64,000 nucleotides of DNA, from positions 186,001-250,000 of the forward strand of contig NZ_MAMP01000022.1 in NCBI RefSeq assembly GCF_001750285.1. The letters run 5' to 3'. The translations under genes were made by a program, and so were the position numbers. The notes below the pieces were generated by a model. It did not search any database. It was given only the letters and a program-made list of their open reading frames with translations, and was not told where the DNA came from. Shown here piece after piece: positions 48,960-58,480 of this stretch (its first letter is position 1; each line of letters starts with the position of its first letter). The stretch is from Domibacillus iocasae (GTDB lineage Bacteria; Bacillota; Bacilli; Bacillales; Domibacillaceae).

Positions 48960-51329
48960 GTGGGGCAAGAGAAACGGGATTTATTCACAGAAGGGGAACA
49001 GTTTTTAAAAGGCCGGCATATTGTCACGATCTTTCGGAATAACGAAAACTTTTATACTGTTCTTCGTGTCCGCGTCGCTGAAACTGACGGGAAGTACGAG
49101 GAAAAAGAAGCGGTTGTTACCGGGTATTTTCCGGCGGTTCATGAGCATGAAATGTACATATTCAACGGTCATTTTAAAGACCACCCGCGGTTTGGCCGGC
49201 AGTTTATCGCCCGCACGGCCCAAAAAGAAATGCCGCAGACTAAACAAGGTCTTATTGCATATTTATCCGGAGATTTATTTAAAGGCATCGGCAAAAAAAC
49301 AGCTGAGTCCATAGTCGAAACACTAGGCGAGCAGGCGATTTCAAAAATTATCGCGGATAAAAGCTGCCTGGCAAAAGTGCCGCGCCTGCCGGCTGAAAAA
49401 GCGGACATCTTATACGATACACTCATGAAACATCAGGGACTTGAACAAATTATGGTCACGTTAAATGAATTTGGATTCGGTCCGCAGCTGTCGATGAAAA
49501 TTTACCAAATGTATTATGAAGAGTCACTCAATGTCATTCAGGAAAATCCATACCGGCTTGTAGAAGACATTGAGGGTATTGGATTTATTCGGGCGGATGA
49601 GATTGGCGCGCAGATCGGCATTAGCGGCGCCCATCCAGATCGGCTGAAAGCAGCGATACTGTATTCGCTTGAACAGCAGTGCCTGCAAGACGGACATTGT
49701 TATGTGGAAGCGAAAGAGTTATTAAGCAGTGTAAAAGAGCTGCTTGATAAAAGTGCAAATGGCACCGCTGAATTTGACACGATTGCTACCCGGCTGATTG
49801 AGCTTGAGGAAGAAGGAAAGGTGTCAGGAGAAGAGCAGCGTGTGTATATGCCCTCTCTTTATTTTTCGGAAAAAGGGCTAGTCACAAACATACAGCGTGT
49901 CCTCGAACAGGAACCGCACTCGTTTCCGGAATCGGAATTTTTGCTGGCGCTCGGTGAACTCGAGGATCGGACTGGCATTGCGTATGCGCCGTCGCAAAAG
50001 CAGGCGATCCAAACCGCGCTTGCGTCGCCCCTGATGATTTTAACAGGGGGGCCTGGTACTGGGAAAACAACGGTCATTAAAGGCATTGTGGAGTTATACG
50101 GGGAGCTGCACGGGTTGTCTCTTGATCCAAAAAAGTACGACAAGGACGATCCATTTCCAATCAAGCTTTGCGCGCCGACTGGGCGTGCAGCAAAGAGGAT
50201 GATGGAATCGACCGGACTGCCCGCAGTCACGATCCACCGGCTTCTCGGGTTTAATGGACAGGAAGAGCCAGAAGAAGAAGGCAATGCGATCAGCGGGCGG
50301 TTGTTAATTGTTGATGAAACATCAATGGTCGACATTTGGCTGGCGCATCAGCTGTTTAAAGCGGTGCCGGACGATATGCAAGTTATTTTAGTCGGCGACG
50401 AAGACCAGCTTCCGTCGGTCGGTCCGGGACAGGTACTAAAAGACATGCTTGGATCAAAAGTGATTCCTTCTGTACGGCTGACAGATATTTACCGTCAGGA
50501 AGAAGGCTCTTCGATTATCAGCCTTGCGCACAGCATTAAAGATGGCTTCGTGCCGGAAACGCTCACCGCCCCCCAAAAAGACCGCTCGTTTATCAGGTGC
50601 GGAACCGGACAAATTCCGGACGTTATCGAAAAAGTAGTGAAAAACGCTGCTGGAAAAGGATACGAGCCGCGGGACATTCAAGTGCTGGCACCCATGTACA
50701 AAGGGCCTGCCGGCATTGATAAATTAAACGAAGTGCTGCAGCGAGTCCTCAACCCGAACGAAGACGGCCGTCGAAAAGAATTGGTGTTCGGATCGGTTAA
50801 ATACCGGATTGGCGACAAAGTGCTGCAGCTTGTGAACCAGCCGGAACAAAATGTGTTTAATGGGGATATCGGTGAAATTATTTCGATTTTTTATGCGAAA
50901 GAAAATACCGAAAAAGAAGACATGGTGATCGTTTCGTATGAAGGAAATGAAGTGACGTACACGCGGAATGATTTAAACCAGATTACGCATGCATTTTGCT
51001 GCTCGATCCATAAATCGCAAGGAAGCGAGTTTCCAATCGTCATTTTGCCGGTCGTCAAAAGCTATTACCGGATGCTCAGGCGGAATTTGCTCTACACAGC
51101 GATTACGAGAAGCAAGCAATTTTTGATTCTGTGCGGGGAAGAAGAAGCGTTTAATATTGGCATTGGCCGGAATGATGATTTAATTCGGAAAACGGCGCTT
51201 GCCGAACGTCTTTCAGCGGAAGAAACAGCAAGTAAGCCGAATGAGAAATTAACAGAAGACACATGGATGGCGATCGATCCGATGATCGGCATGGAAGGCA
51301 TTACTCCATACGATTTCATGGCAGTATAA
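48960..51329 (+). CDS. recD2: ATP-dependent DNA helicase RecD2
   Basis: A 789-residue superfamily 1B 5'-3' helicase of the RecB-independent type. The N-terminal 330 residues hold the OB-like region and helix-hairpin-helix motifs (LFKGIGKKTAESIVETLG, DIEGIGFIRADEIG). The motor has Walker A TGGPGTGKTTVIKG, Walker B IVDETSMVD, QVILVGDEDQLPSVGPG and the C-terminal SIHKSQGSEFP. GTG 48960 is preferred over 48951 because CGGAGG would otherwise touch the start codon. Involved in repair and replication-fork protection in B. subtilis. Confidence 0.95.
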   Translation: MGQEKRDLFTEGEQFLKGRHIVTIFRNNENFYTVLRVRVAETDGKYEEKEAVVTGYFPAVHEHEMYIFNGHFKDHPRFGRQFIARTAQKEMPQTKQGLIAYLSGDLFKGIGKKTAESIVETLGEQAISKIIADKSCLAKVPRLPAEKADILYDTLMKHQGLEQIMVTLNEFGFGPQLSMKIYQMYYEESLNVIQENPYRLVEDIEGIGFIRADEIGAQIGISGAHPDRLKAAILYSLEQQCLQDGHCYVEAKELLSSVKELLDKSANGTAEFDTIATRLIELEEEGKVSGEEQRVYMPSLYFSEKGLVTNIQRVLEQEPHSFPESEFLLALGELEDRTGIAYAPSQKQAIQTALASPLMILTGGPGTGKTTVIKGIVELYGELHGLSLDPKKYDKDDPFPIKLCAPTGRAAKRMMESTGLPAVTIHRLLGFNGQEEPEEEGNAISGRLLIVDETSMVDIWLAHQLFKAVPDDMQVILVGDEDQLPSVGPGQVLKDMLGSKVIPSVRLTDIYRQEEGSSIISLAHSIKDGFVPETLTAPQKDRSFIRCGTGQIPDVIEKVVKNAAGKGYEPRDIQVLAPMYKGPAGIDKLNEVLQRVLNPNEDGRRKELVFGSVKYRIGDKVLQLVNQPEQNVFNGDIGEIISIFYAKENTEKEDMVIVSYEGNEVTYTRNDLNQITHAFCCSIHKSQGSEFPIVILPVVKSYYRMLRRNLLYTAITRSKQFLILCGEEEAFNIGIGRNDDLIRKTALAERLSAEETASKPNEKLTEDTWMAIDPMIGMEGITPYDFMAV

Positions 51330-51375
51330 AAAGCAGACGATTCGGACATACTGATGGCAAAAAACAGGAGGGATC

Positions 51376-51543
51376 ATGATGCAATCGTGTCCGAACTGCG
51401 GAAGCCGGGAAGTAGGCCGAATCGGCTCCGATCATTATTACTGTCATGACTGCTGCGTAGAAATGTCAGAACTAGAAGGCGGTCTTGTTATTCACCAAGT
51501 AGAAGAAGATGGATCGCTTATACAGCTTGATGAATGGTCGTGA
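51376..51543 (+). CDS. Small zinc-ribbon protein
   Basis: A 55-residue ORF starting MMQSCPNCGSREVGRIGSD and continuing YYCHDCCVEM. Two CxxC pairs, CPNC and CHDC, are 18 residues apart and should bind one zinc ion. The rest is acidic, ending QLDEWS. GGAGGGATC sits directly before ATG 51376 (or 51379), so it is a real gene despite its size. It lies between recD2 and the alaS leader, where small ORFs also occur in B. subtilis. The function is unknown. Confidence 0.75.
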   Translation: MMQSCPNCGSREVGRIGSDHYYCHDCCVEMSELEGGLVIHQVEEDGSLIQLDEWS

Positions 51544-51549
51544 GCATTA

Positions 51550-51578
51550 TTGACAAACGCCCGAATCCTTTTTATAAT
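51550..51578 (+). promoter_or_regulatory. Promoter of the alaS leader
   Basis: Consensus TTGACA (51550-51555), 17-base spacer, TATAAT (51573-51578). A seven-base inverted repeat CCCGAAT/ATTCGGG brackets the -10. Confidence 0.9.
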
Positions 51579-51584
51579 TCGGGT

Positions 51585-51826
51585 ATATGAATTTCGACAA
51601 ATCGAAGAAGGACAAGAGTACATCATAGCCCATTCAAAGAGAGAAATGTCCTTGGCTGGAAGACATTTTGGATGAAAGGATGATGGAAAGCTGGGTTCTG
51701 AGTGCAGCAATCACTGCCGTCTGCCGCGTTAAGGCGTTTGAGAGGCGAATTCTTATGTGAGAATTGGCAATCAGGGTGGTACCGCGAACAAGCTTCGTCC
51801 CTGTTAGGGGATGGGGCTTTTTTTGC
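51585..51826 (+). promoter_or_regulatory. T-box riboswitch of alaS
   Basis: T-box core AGGGTGGTACCGCG (51773-51786), followed by a terminator with AGCTTCGTCCCT...AGGGGATGGGGCT and a T run (51790-51826). Loop E marks are AGTA near 51618 and GAA near 51686; the codon next to the latter, GCT at 51690-51692, is an alanine codon and the probable specifier. Uncharged tRNA-Ala should turn on alaS. Confidence 0.85.
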
Positions 51827-51870
51827 TGTCTTTTTTCGGAGTGTATACATAATTTAAGGAGGATTTTATG

Positions 51871-54501
51871 ATGAAAGCATTAACGGGTGCGGATATTCGC
51901 CGCCTCTATTTAGAATTTTTCCAGGAAAAAGGGCACCGGGTTGAGCCGAGCGCTCCGCTTGTACCAATTGATGATGCGAGCTTGCTTTGGATCAACAGTG
52001 GCGTGGCCACATTAAAAAAGTATTTTGACGGGCGGATTATTCCAGATAACCCGCGTATTACAAATGCACAAAAATCGATCCGGACGAACGATATTGAAAA
52101 CGTCGGCAAAACAGCACGCCACCATACATTTTTTGAAATGCTCGGAAATTTTTCAATTGGTGAATATTTTAAAACAGAAGCGATTCACTGGGCGTGGGAA
52201 TTTTTAACGGATGAAAAATGGATCGGATTTGATCCTGAAAAACTATCCGTAACGATTCACCCGGAAGACGAAGAAGCGTATCTCATTTGGAAAAACGAAG
52301 TAGGTGTACCGGATGAGCGTATTATCCGTTTGGAAGGAAACTTCTGGGATATCGGGGAAGGCCCATCTGGACCTAACACAGAAATTTTCTATGACCGCGG
52401 CGCGGAATATGGCGCTGATGAAAACGATCCGGAACTGTATCCGGGCGGTGAAAATGATCGGTATTTAGAAGTGTGGAATCTCGTATTCTCTGAGTTTAAC
52501 CATAACCCGGACGGTACATACACACCACTTCCAAAGAAAAATATTGATACGGGCATGGGTCTTGAGCGGATGGCTTCTGTTGTGCAAAATGTGCCAACGA
52601 ACTTTGATACGGATTTATTTATGCCGATCATTCGTGAAACAGAACGTATTTCCGGTGAACAGTACCGGGTAAATGACGAAAAGGATACCGCCTTTAAAGT
52701 GATTGCGGACCACATTCGAACGGTTGCTTTTGCGATTGGCGACGGGGCGCTTCCATCAAATGAAGGACGCGGTTACGTTTTACGCCGCCTGCTTCGCCGT
52801 GCGGTTCGATACGCAAAACAAATCGGTATTAACCGTCCATTTATGTATGAGCTTGTGCCAGTCGTTGGGGATGTAATGAACGATTATTATCCAGAAGTGT
52901 CAGAAAAAACAGCGTTTATTCAAAAAGTCATTAAAAACGAGGAAGAACGCTTCCACGAAACGTTGAATGAAGGGCTGTCCATTCTTTCGGCTGTTATTGA
53001 AAAAGAGAAAGCAGCCGGTTCAGATACGATTGATGGCGCTGATATTTTCCGTTTGTATGATACGTATGGCTTTCCGGTTGAACTGACCGAAGAATATGCG
53101 GAAGAAGTAGGAATGAAAGCAGACCACGCAGGATTTGAGCGTGAAATGAAGCAGCAGCGTGATCGCGCGCGTGCCGCTCGTCAAGATACAGATTCGATGC
53201 AGGTGCAAGGGGGCGTCTTGTCATCTGTAACAGAAGAAAGCACGTTTACGTATGACAAGTTAACGATTGATACAACTGTGGCCGTTTTAATCAAAGACGG
53301 GGCATTTGCTGACGAAGCACACGAAGGCGAAGAAATTCAATTTATTTTAAAAGAAACACCATTTTATGCGGAAAGCGGCGGTCAAATTGCTGATAAAGGG
53401 GTGCTGGAGTCTGAAACAGCCCGTGTCCTGGTAAAAGATGTGCAAAAAGCGCCGAACGGCCAAAATATTCATAATGCTGTCGTGGAAAGCGGGACTCTTG
53501 CAGCAGGCAGCAGTGTAACAGCAAAAGTGGACGTATTATCACGCGGCAAAATTATTAAAAATCACACAGCAACGCACTTAATGCATCAAGCATTAAAAGA
53601 TGTCCTCGGTACGCATGTAAACCAGGCGGGGTCACTCGTAGAACCGGATCGGCTTCGTTTTGACTTTTCACATTTTGGGCAAGTAACCGCCGATGAAATT
53701 GCTCAGGTGGAAACGATTGTAAACGAAAAAATTTGGCAGGGAATTGCGGTAGAAACGGCGTTTAAACCAATTGCCGAAGCAAAAGCAATGGGCGCGATGG
53801 CATTGTTTGGCGAAAAATATGGCGATATCGTCCGGGTTGTATCCATCGGTAATTACAGCCTTGAGCTTTGCGGTGGATGCCATGTTGTTAGTACAGCAGA
53901 GATTGGCCTGTTTAAGGTGTTGTCTGAAAGTGGAATTGGGGCGGGTACACGCCGCATCGAAGCGGTCACAGGCGAAGGAGCATTCCGTTATTTAAATGAA
54001 CAGGCAAGCGTGTTAAAAGAAGCCTCAGTTAAATTAAAGTCAAATCCGAAAGACATTTTGGCAAAAGCGGACAGCCTGCAGGCTGAAATACGTGAGTTGC
54101 AGCGTGAAAATGAATCACTTTCAAAAAAATTGTCAAACATAGAAGCAGGAAGCCTTACGGATAAAATTGAAACAGTTAATGGCGTGCAGCTTCTTGCGGC
54201 GAATGTCCAAGCAGCGGATATGAATGCACTCCGTACAATGGCAGATGAATTAAAACAAAAAGTAACACCGGGTGTGATCGTGTTGATTGCGGCCGCAGAT
54301 GGAAAAGTGAATGTGGTCACAGCTGTCACAGGTGATTTAACGGAAAAAGGCTTTCATGCAGGCAAACTGGTAAAAGAAGTGGCCGGATGCCTTGGCGGAG
54401 GCGGCGGAGGCCGTCCGGATATGGCGCAGGCAGGCGGGAAAGATCCATCGAAAATCGACGAAGCATTACAAATTGCTTTTGAATGGGTGAAATCCATTTG
54501 A
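51871..54501 (+). CDS. alaS: Alanyl-tRNA synthetase
   Basis: An 876-residue class II synthetase. The catalytic core comes first ([30 protein letters not shown]). The editing domain has [11 protein letters not shown] and CGGCHVV, which share one zinc, and the C-Ala domain ends with [20 protein letters not shown] 51871 ([17 protein letters not shown]) is preferred, with GGAGG eight bases upstream; ATG 51868 adds one residue. Expression is under the T-box above. Confidence 0.97.
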   Translation: MKALTGADIRRLYLEFFQEKGHRVEPSAPLVPIDDASLLWINSGVATLKKYFDGRIIPDNPRITNAQKSIRTNDIENVGKTARHHTFFEMLGNFSIGEYFKTEAIHWAWEFLTDEKWIGFDPEKLSVTIHPEDEEAYLIWKNEVGVPDERIIRLEGNFWDIGEGPSGPNTEIFYDRGAEYGADENDPELYPGGENDRYLEVWNLVFSEFNHNPDGTYTPLPKKNIDTGMGLERMASVVQNVPTNFDTDLFMPIIRETERISGEQYRVNDEKDTAFKVIADHIRTVAFAIGDGALPSNEGRGYVLRRLLRRAVRYAKQIGINRPFMYELVPVVGDVMNDYYPEVSEKTAFIQKVIKNEEERFHETLNEGLSILSAVIEKEKAAGSDTIDGADIFRLYDTYGFPVELTEEYAEEVGMKADHAGFEREMKQQRDRARAARQDTDSMQVQGGVLSSVTEESTFTYDKLTIDTTVAVLIKDGAFADEAHEGEEIQFILKETPFYAESGGQIADKGVLESETARVLVKDVQKAPNGQNIHNAVVESGTLAAGSSVTAKVDVLSRGKIIKNHTATHLMHQALKDVLGTHVNQAGSLVEPDRLRFDFSHFGQVTADEIAQVETIVNEKIWQGIAVETAFKPIAEAKAMGAMALFGEKYGDIVRVVSIGNYSLELCGGCHVVSTAEIGLFKVLSESGIGAGTRRIEAVTGEGAFRYLNEQASVLKEASVKLKSNPKDILAKADSLQAEIRELQRENESLSKKLSNIEAGSLTDKIETVNGVQLLAANVQAADMNALRTMADELKQKVTPGVIVLIAAADGKVNVVTAVTGDLTEKGFHAGKLVKEVAGCLGGGGGGRPDMAQAGGKDPSKIDEALQIAFEWVKSI

Positions 54502-54525
54502 ATATGTTGTCATTTGTTGTACAAT
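54498..54525 (+). promoter_or_regulatory. Probable promoter of ireB-ruvX-DUF1292
   Basis: TTGAAT (54498-54503), 16-base spacer, TACAAT (54520-54525); the -35 overlaps the alaS stop. Confidence 0.55.
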
Positions 54526-54581
54526 GAAACATATCGTACAGAAGCGGGCATTCAATATCCGCCTGAAGTGAGGTGCTGACA

Positions 54582-54857
54582 GTGAGTTCTTTTGACAAGA
54601 CAATGCGTTTTAATTTTCCGGAAGAGCCGTATGATGAAAATGTAAAAGAAGTGCTGCTGAAAGTTCATAGCGCACTGGAAGAAAAAGGGTATAATCCAAT
54701 CAATCAAATTGTTGGCTATTTGCTTTCTGGAGACCCGGCTTACATCCCGCGCCATAACGATGCGCGAAATTTAATCCGTCGGCTTGAACGGGATGAAATT
54801 ATTGAAGAGCTCGTCAAAACGTACCTGAAAGAACAGCAGGAGGAACCAACATCATGA
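54582..54857 (+). CDS. ireB: IreB family regulatory phosphoprotein
   Basis: A 91-residue protein (DUF965; YrzL in B. subtilis). The sequence [21 protein letters not shown] and [26 protein letters not shown] is diagnostic. In Enterococcus, IreB is a target of the PASTA-domain Ser/Thr kinase IreK and affects cephalosporin resistance; its role in spore formers is not defined. GTG 54582 with GTGAGGTG upstream gives the family length; the frame is open nine bases further. It overlaps ruvX by four bases. Confidence 0.92.
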   Translation: MSSFDKTMRFNFPEEPYDENVKEVLLKVHSALEEKGYNPINQIVGYLLSGDPAYIPRHNDARNLIRRLERDEIIEELVKTYLKEQQEEPTS

Positions 54858-55270
54858 GAACAATGGGCCTTGACGCCGGCACGAAAACAGTGGGCATTGC
54901 GATTAGCGATGCATTCGGCTGGACAGCGCAGGGCATTGAGACAATAAAAATTAACGAGGCAGCAGGTGAATTTGGTCTTGACCGAATCGGCGAACTTGTG
55001 CGGGAGCATGAAGTGAGCAAATTTGTTGTCGGTTTTCCGAAAAACATGAATAATACAGTAGGGCCAAGAGGAGAAGCCGCAAAAATGTTTGCGGGCCTTC
55101 TCGAGGAAACATTCAGCCTGCCGGTTGTTCTTTGGGATGAACGATTGACAACAATGGCGGCGGAACGGGTGCTAATAGACGCGGACGTCAGCCGGAAAAA
55201 GCGCAAAAAAGTAATCGACAAAATGGCTGCGATGATGATTCTGCAGGGATATCTCGACAGCCAAAAATAA
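54854..55270 (+). CDS. ruvX: RuvX/YqgF family Holliday-junction resolvase-like protein
   Basis: A 138-residue RNase H-fold protein. Catalytic-site motifs are [15 protein letters not shown] at the N-terminus, VGFPKNMN in the middle and WDERLTT near residue 95. Members have been linked to resolving Holliday junctions and to 16S rRNA 5' processing; which applies here is open. ATG 54854 overlaps ireB (ATGA) and has CAGGAGGA upstream. Confidence 0.93.
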   Translation: MRTMGLDAGTKTVGIAISDAFGWTAQGIETIKINEAAGEFGLDRIGELVREHEVSKFVVGFPKNMNNTVGPRGEAAKMFAGLLEETFSLPVVLWDERLTTMAAERVLIDADVSRKKRKKVIDKMAAMMILQGYLDSQK

Positions 55271-55286
55271 TGAGGTGACCATCATA

Positions 55287-55574
55287 ATGGAACATGGCGA
55301 AAAGCAAATTACAGTAATTGATGAAAACGGCAATGAACAGCTTTGTGAAGTATTATTTACATTTCACAACGATGAGTTTGACAAATCATATGTTCTTTAC
55401 TTCCCGGTAGGTGCGGAAGAAGATGACAACGAAGAAATTGAAATCCATGCATCATCTTTTACTCCAGGAGATGAAGGAGAAGATGGCGAGCTTGAGCCGA
55501 TCGAATCGGACGAAGAATGGGAAATGATTGAAGAAATGCTTAACACGTTTCTTGATGACGAAGAACAAGAGTAA
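55287..55574 (+). CDS. DUF1292 family protein (YrzB-like)
   Basis: A 95-residue, very acidic protein with the DUF1292 core ([33 protein letters not shown]) and a Glu/Asp-rich C-terminal half. The function is unknown; the gene is constantly linked to ireB and ruvX in Firmicutes. ATG 55287, nine bases after GAGGTG, is preferred over GTG 55275. Followed by a terminator. Confidence 0.88.
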   Translation: MEHGEKQITVIDENGNEQLCEVLFTFHNDEFDKSYVLYFPVGAEEDDNEEIEIHASSFTPGDEGEDGELEPIESDEEWEMIEEMLNTFLDDEEQE

Positions 55575-55578
55575 ATAG

Positions 55579-55618
55579 AGAGAACGGGCGATCTTCTAAG
55601 CGCCTGTTCTTTTTCTTT
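55579..55618 (+). terminator. Intrinsic terminator after the DUF1292 gene
   Basis: GAACGGGCG...CGCCTGTTC stem (one G-T pair) and a T-rich tail. Confidence 0.8.
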
Positions 55619-55673
55619 TTATACCATTCTTGTATACTATAAAGAAGAAAGATGGTGTCGAAAGGGGATTTTT

Positions 55674-56777
55674 ATGTCGAATGATGTTTTTCCGCCGGCT
55701 TCTGGACGAAAAAGGCGGTTAAAAAGAGCCGTTTTAATTATGCTGTTTTTGTTTTTGCTGCTGGCAGCGGCCGGTGCAGCAGGGGCATATTACGTATGGC
55801 AAAGTGCGTCTGAGCCCGCAGATGCTGAAAGTGAAGAAGAAGTAAATATATCAATTCCACTTGGATCAAGCTTATCCTCCATTTCTCAGACGCTTGAAGA
55901 CAATGGGATTGTGAAAAATGCTACACTGTTCAAATATTATGTGAAGTATAAAGGAGAAGGCGATTTTCAGGCAGGGGAATACGTGCTCTCTCCTTCAATG
56001 GCGCCGGATGATATCATGGCTTCATTAAAAGAAGGCAGAGTGATTGGATCCGCGAATGGAGCACTGGCAATTCCGGAAGGCTACCAGCTGACACAAATTG
56101 CCGAGGTGATCGCAGCAGAAACGGACCGCAGCGCGGATGCTGTTCTTGCTGTGCTGAACGATGAAGCATTTTTAAAAAAAATGATGGCGAATCATCCAGC
56201 ACTTGTGACAGAAGCCGTTATGGACAAAAATATCCGTTATCCGCTTGAAGGCTATTTATATCCGGCAACTTATTATATTGATGACCCGACGAAAACGGTC
56301 GAAGAAATTGCCGAAGAAATGATCGCTAAAACAGATGAGATTGTGCAGGGCTATTCGGAGCAAATTAAAGCATCCGGCATGACCGTTCATGATTTTTTAA
56401 CGTTTTCTTCACTCGTTGAAGAAGAAGCAACGGGAAAAACAGACCGTAAAAAAATTGCCAGCGTTTTTTATAATCGGATGAAGATAAATATGCCGCTGCA
56501 AACAGACCCGACGGTGTTATATGCGCATGGCCAGCATAAAGACCGGGTTCTGTATGAAGACTTAAAAGTAGATTCTCCCTATAACACGTACCGGGTGAAA
56601 GGACTGACACCAGGTCCGATCGGCAACAGCGGTATTGATTCGATGGAAGCAGTGCTTGCGCCGGAGCAGACTGAGTTTCTTTATTTCCTCGCTTCGCCGG
56701 CAGGAGACGTGTATTATTCAAAAACGCTCGATGAACATAATAAGTTGAAAGCAAAATACATTACGAACAATCAATAG
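55674..56777 (+). CDS. mltG: Endolytic murein transglycosylase MltG
   Basis: A 367-residue membrane-bound enzyme that cuts new glycan strands. One transmembrane segment (about 20-42) is followed by a LysM-like region (ISIPLGSSLSSISQTLEDNGIV) and the YceG catalytic domain with FSSLVEEEATGKTDRKKIASVFYNRM, which carries the catalytic Glu, and LQTDPTVLYA. ATG 55674 has AAAGGGGA upstream. Known as YrrL in B. subtilis, in the same location. Confidence 0.93.
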   Translation: MSNDVFPPASGRKRRLKRAVLIMLFLFLLLAAAGAAGAYYVWQSASEPADAESEEEVNISIPLGSSLSSISQTLEDNGIVKNATLFKYYVKYKGEGDFQAGEYVLSPSMAPDDIMASLKEGRVIGSANGALAIPEGYQLTQIAEVIAAETDRSADAVLAVLNDEAFLKKMMANHPALVTEAVMDKNIRYPLEGYLYPATYYIDDPTKTVEEIAEEMIAKTDEIVQGYSEQIKASGMTVHDFLTFSSLVEEEATGKTDRKKIASVFYNRMKINMPLQTDPTVLYAHGQHKDRVLYEDLKVDSPYNTYRVKGLTPGPIGNSGIDSMEAVLAPEQTEFLYFLASPAGDVYYSKTLDEHNKLKAKYITNNQ

Positions 56778-56839
56778 AAAGCGCACATAGATTTTCTGTA
56801 CTTTCTATGATAAAATAATTCGGGCGCATAAAGACACGG

Positions 56840-56868
56840 GAAAGCTTTTATAGCTTTCTCTTTTTCTT
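56840..56868 (+). terminator. Terminator between mltG and trmR
   Basis: GAAAGCT-TTTAT-AGCTTTC hairpin followed by a T-rich stretch. A TATGATAAAAT sequence 30 bases upstream could be a -10 box, in which case the hairpin would sit in the trmR leader. Confidence 0.6.
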
Positions 56869-56889
56869 AGAAAAGAGGGTATTATTACC

Positions 56890-57537
56890 ATGAAAGACGA
56901 TATACATGGCTATATTGAATCACTTTTAATGCCACGAGAGGGCCTGCCGAGCGAGATGGAGCAGTATGCAGCTGAGCATCATGTACCGATTATGGAGCCG
57001 GTTGGAATGGATACACTGCTGTCGATGCTGAAGCTGCAAAATCCTGCCCGTTTGCTTGAAATCGGCACAGCGATTGGTTATTCCGCTCTTCGAATGGCAG
57101 AGGCTGTTCCAGGGCTGCACATCACAACGATTGAGAGAGACGAAGACCGATTTGAAAAGGCCAATGAATACATTAACCGGTCAGGTAATCAAGACCGTAT
57201 TCACATTTTATTTGGTGATGCGCTTGAACTGGCGGAAAAAGCAGCGGAAAACGGACCGTTTGATGCCATCTTTATTGATGCGGCAAAAGGGCAGTACCGC
57301 CGCTTTTTTGAATTGTACGTCCCTATGCTTAAACAAGGCGGTGTCATTTATTCAGATAACGTGTTGTTTAAAGGGTATGCCGCTGGAGCTTTGGCACCGT
57401 CAAAGCGTATCGAAAAAATGGCGCAGAAAATTACCGATTACAATGAATGGCTCATGGCCCATCCTGGATATGATACGTCTATTATTCCATCCGGTGACGG
57501 AATTGCCATCAGCATAAAACGGAGTGAAGAAAAATGA
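56890..57537 (+). CDS. trmR: tRNA 5-hydroxyuridine methyltransferase TrmR
   Basis: A 215-residue SAM-dependent O-methyltransferase. The SAM motif is LLEIGTAIGYSALRMAEAVPG, with FIDAAKGQYRRFFE and GVIYSDNVLFKG further on, as in the family-3 enzymes. In B. subtilis, TrmR (YrrM) methylates 5-hydroxyuridine 34 to 5-methoxyuridine. It overlaps trhP1 by four bases, whose product with TrhP2 makes the hydroxyuridine, so the gene order mirrors the pathway. ATG 56890 follows GAGGGT. Confidence 0.92.
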   Translation: MKDDIHGYIESLLMPREGLPSEMEQYAAEHHVPIMEPVGMDTLLSMLKLQNPARLLEIGTAIGYSALRMAEAVPGLHITTIERDEDRFEKANEYINRSGNQDRIHILFGDALELAEKAAENGPFDAIFIDAAKGQYRRFFELYVPMLKQGGVIYSDNVLFKGYAAGALAPSKRIEKMAQKITDYNEWLMAHPGYDTSIIPSGDGIAISIKRSEEK

Positions 57538-58463
57538 ATAAACCTGAACTACTCGTGACGCCAGGCAGCGTCAATGAAATAAAGAAACAAATAGAAGCAG
57601 GAGCCGATGCGTTTTTAATCGGCGAGCAGCGGTACGGCTTACGTCTTGCGGGAGAATTTAACCGTCAGCAGGTGAAGGAAGCTGTCGCGCTCGCACATGA
57701 ACATGGAAAAAAAATATATGTCGCTGTTAATGCGATTTTTCATAACGAGATTGCGAATGAGCTGGATGACTATGTAGCTTTTGTAAAAGGGGCCGGGGCG
57801 GATGCGATTGTATTCGGAGATCCGGCTGTTGTCATGGCTGTGAGAGAAACAGCGCCAGGATTCCCGCTGCACTGGAGTCCTGAAACGATCGCCACAAATT
57901 ATTACACAGCGAATTATTGGGGAAAACGAGGAGCTGTCCGTGCAGTATTAGCACGCGAACTAAGCATGGATGCAGTTATTGAAACAAAAGAACAGGCAGA
58001 TGTTCAAATTGAAGTACAGGTTCATGGGATGACGTGTATGTTTCAATCTAAACGGCCGCTTTTAGGTCATTATTTTGAGTACATGGGCAAAAGCATGGAA
58101 ATCCAAAAACGGCAAGGCACACAAAACATGCTGCTTCACGATGCGGAACGAAGCAATAAATACCCGATCTATGAAGATGCAAACGGCACCCACATTATGA
58201 GCCCAAATGATATGTGCATTATCGATGAACTGCAGGATTTAGTGGAAGCAGGCATTGATTCCTTTAAAATTGACGGTGTCCTTCAGACAGAAGAATACCG
58301 CATCGAAACAACGAAACTATACCGGAAAGCGATTGACTTATGTGTCGATCAGCCGGATCAATATGAGGAAGAAAAAGAAGGCATGCTCGAAGCGGCAGAA
58401 GCGCTGCAGCAGGAACATCGTCCACTCGACTCAGGCTTTTTCTTTAAAGAGACGGTTTATTAA
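57534..58463 (+). CDS. trhP1: U32-family tRNA hydroxylation protein TrhP1
   Basis: A 309-residue protein annotated historically as peptidase U32. It starts NKPELLVTPGSVNEIKKQIEAGADAFLIG and has LHWSPETIATNYYTANYW and GMTCMFQSKRPLLGHYFEY. In B. subtilis YrrN (TrhP1) and YrrO (TrhP2) are needed for prephenate-dependent 5-hydroxyuridine formation in tRNA. No protease active site is apparent. ATG 57534 overlaps trmR. Confidence 0.88.
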   Translation: MNKPELLVTPGSVNEIKKQIEAGADAFLIGEQRYGLRLAGEFNRQQVKEAVALAHEHGKKIYVAVNAIFHNEIANELDDYVAFVKGAGADAIVFGDPAVVMAVRETAPGFPLHWSPETIATNYYTANYWGKRGAVRAVLARELSMDAVIETKEQADVQIEVQVHGMTCMFQSKRPLLGHYFEYMGKSMEIQKRQGTQNMLLHDAERSNKYPIYEDANGTHIMSPNDMCIIDELQDLVEAGIDSFKIDGVLQTEEYRIETTKLYRKAIDLCVDQPDQYEEEKEGMLEAAEALQQEHRPLDSGFFFKETVY

Positions 58464-58480
58464 TAAAGGAGGAAACGGGA

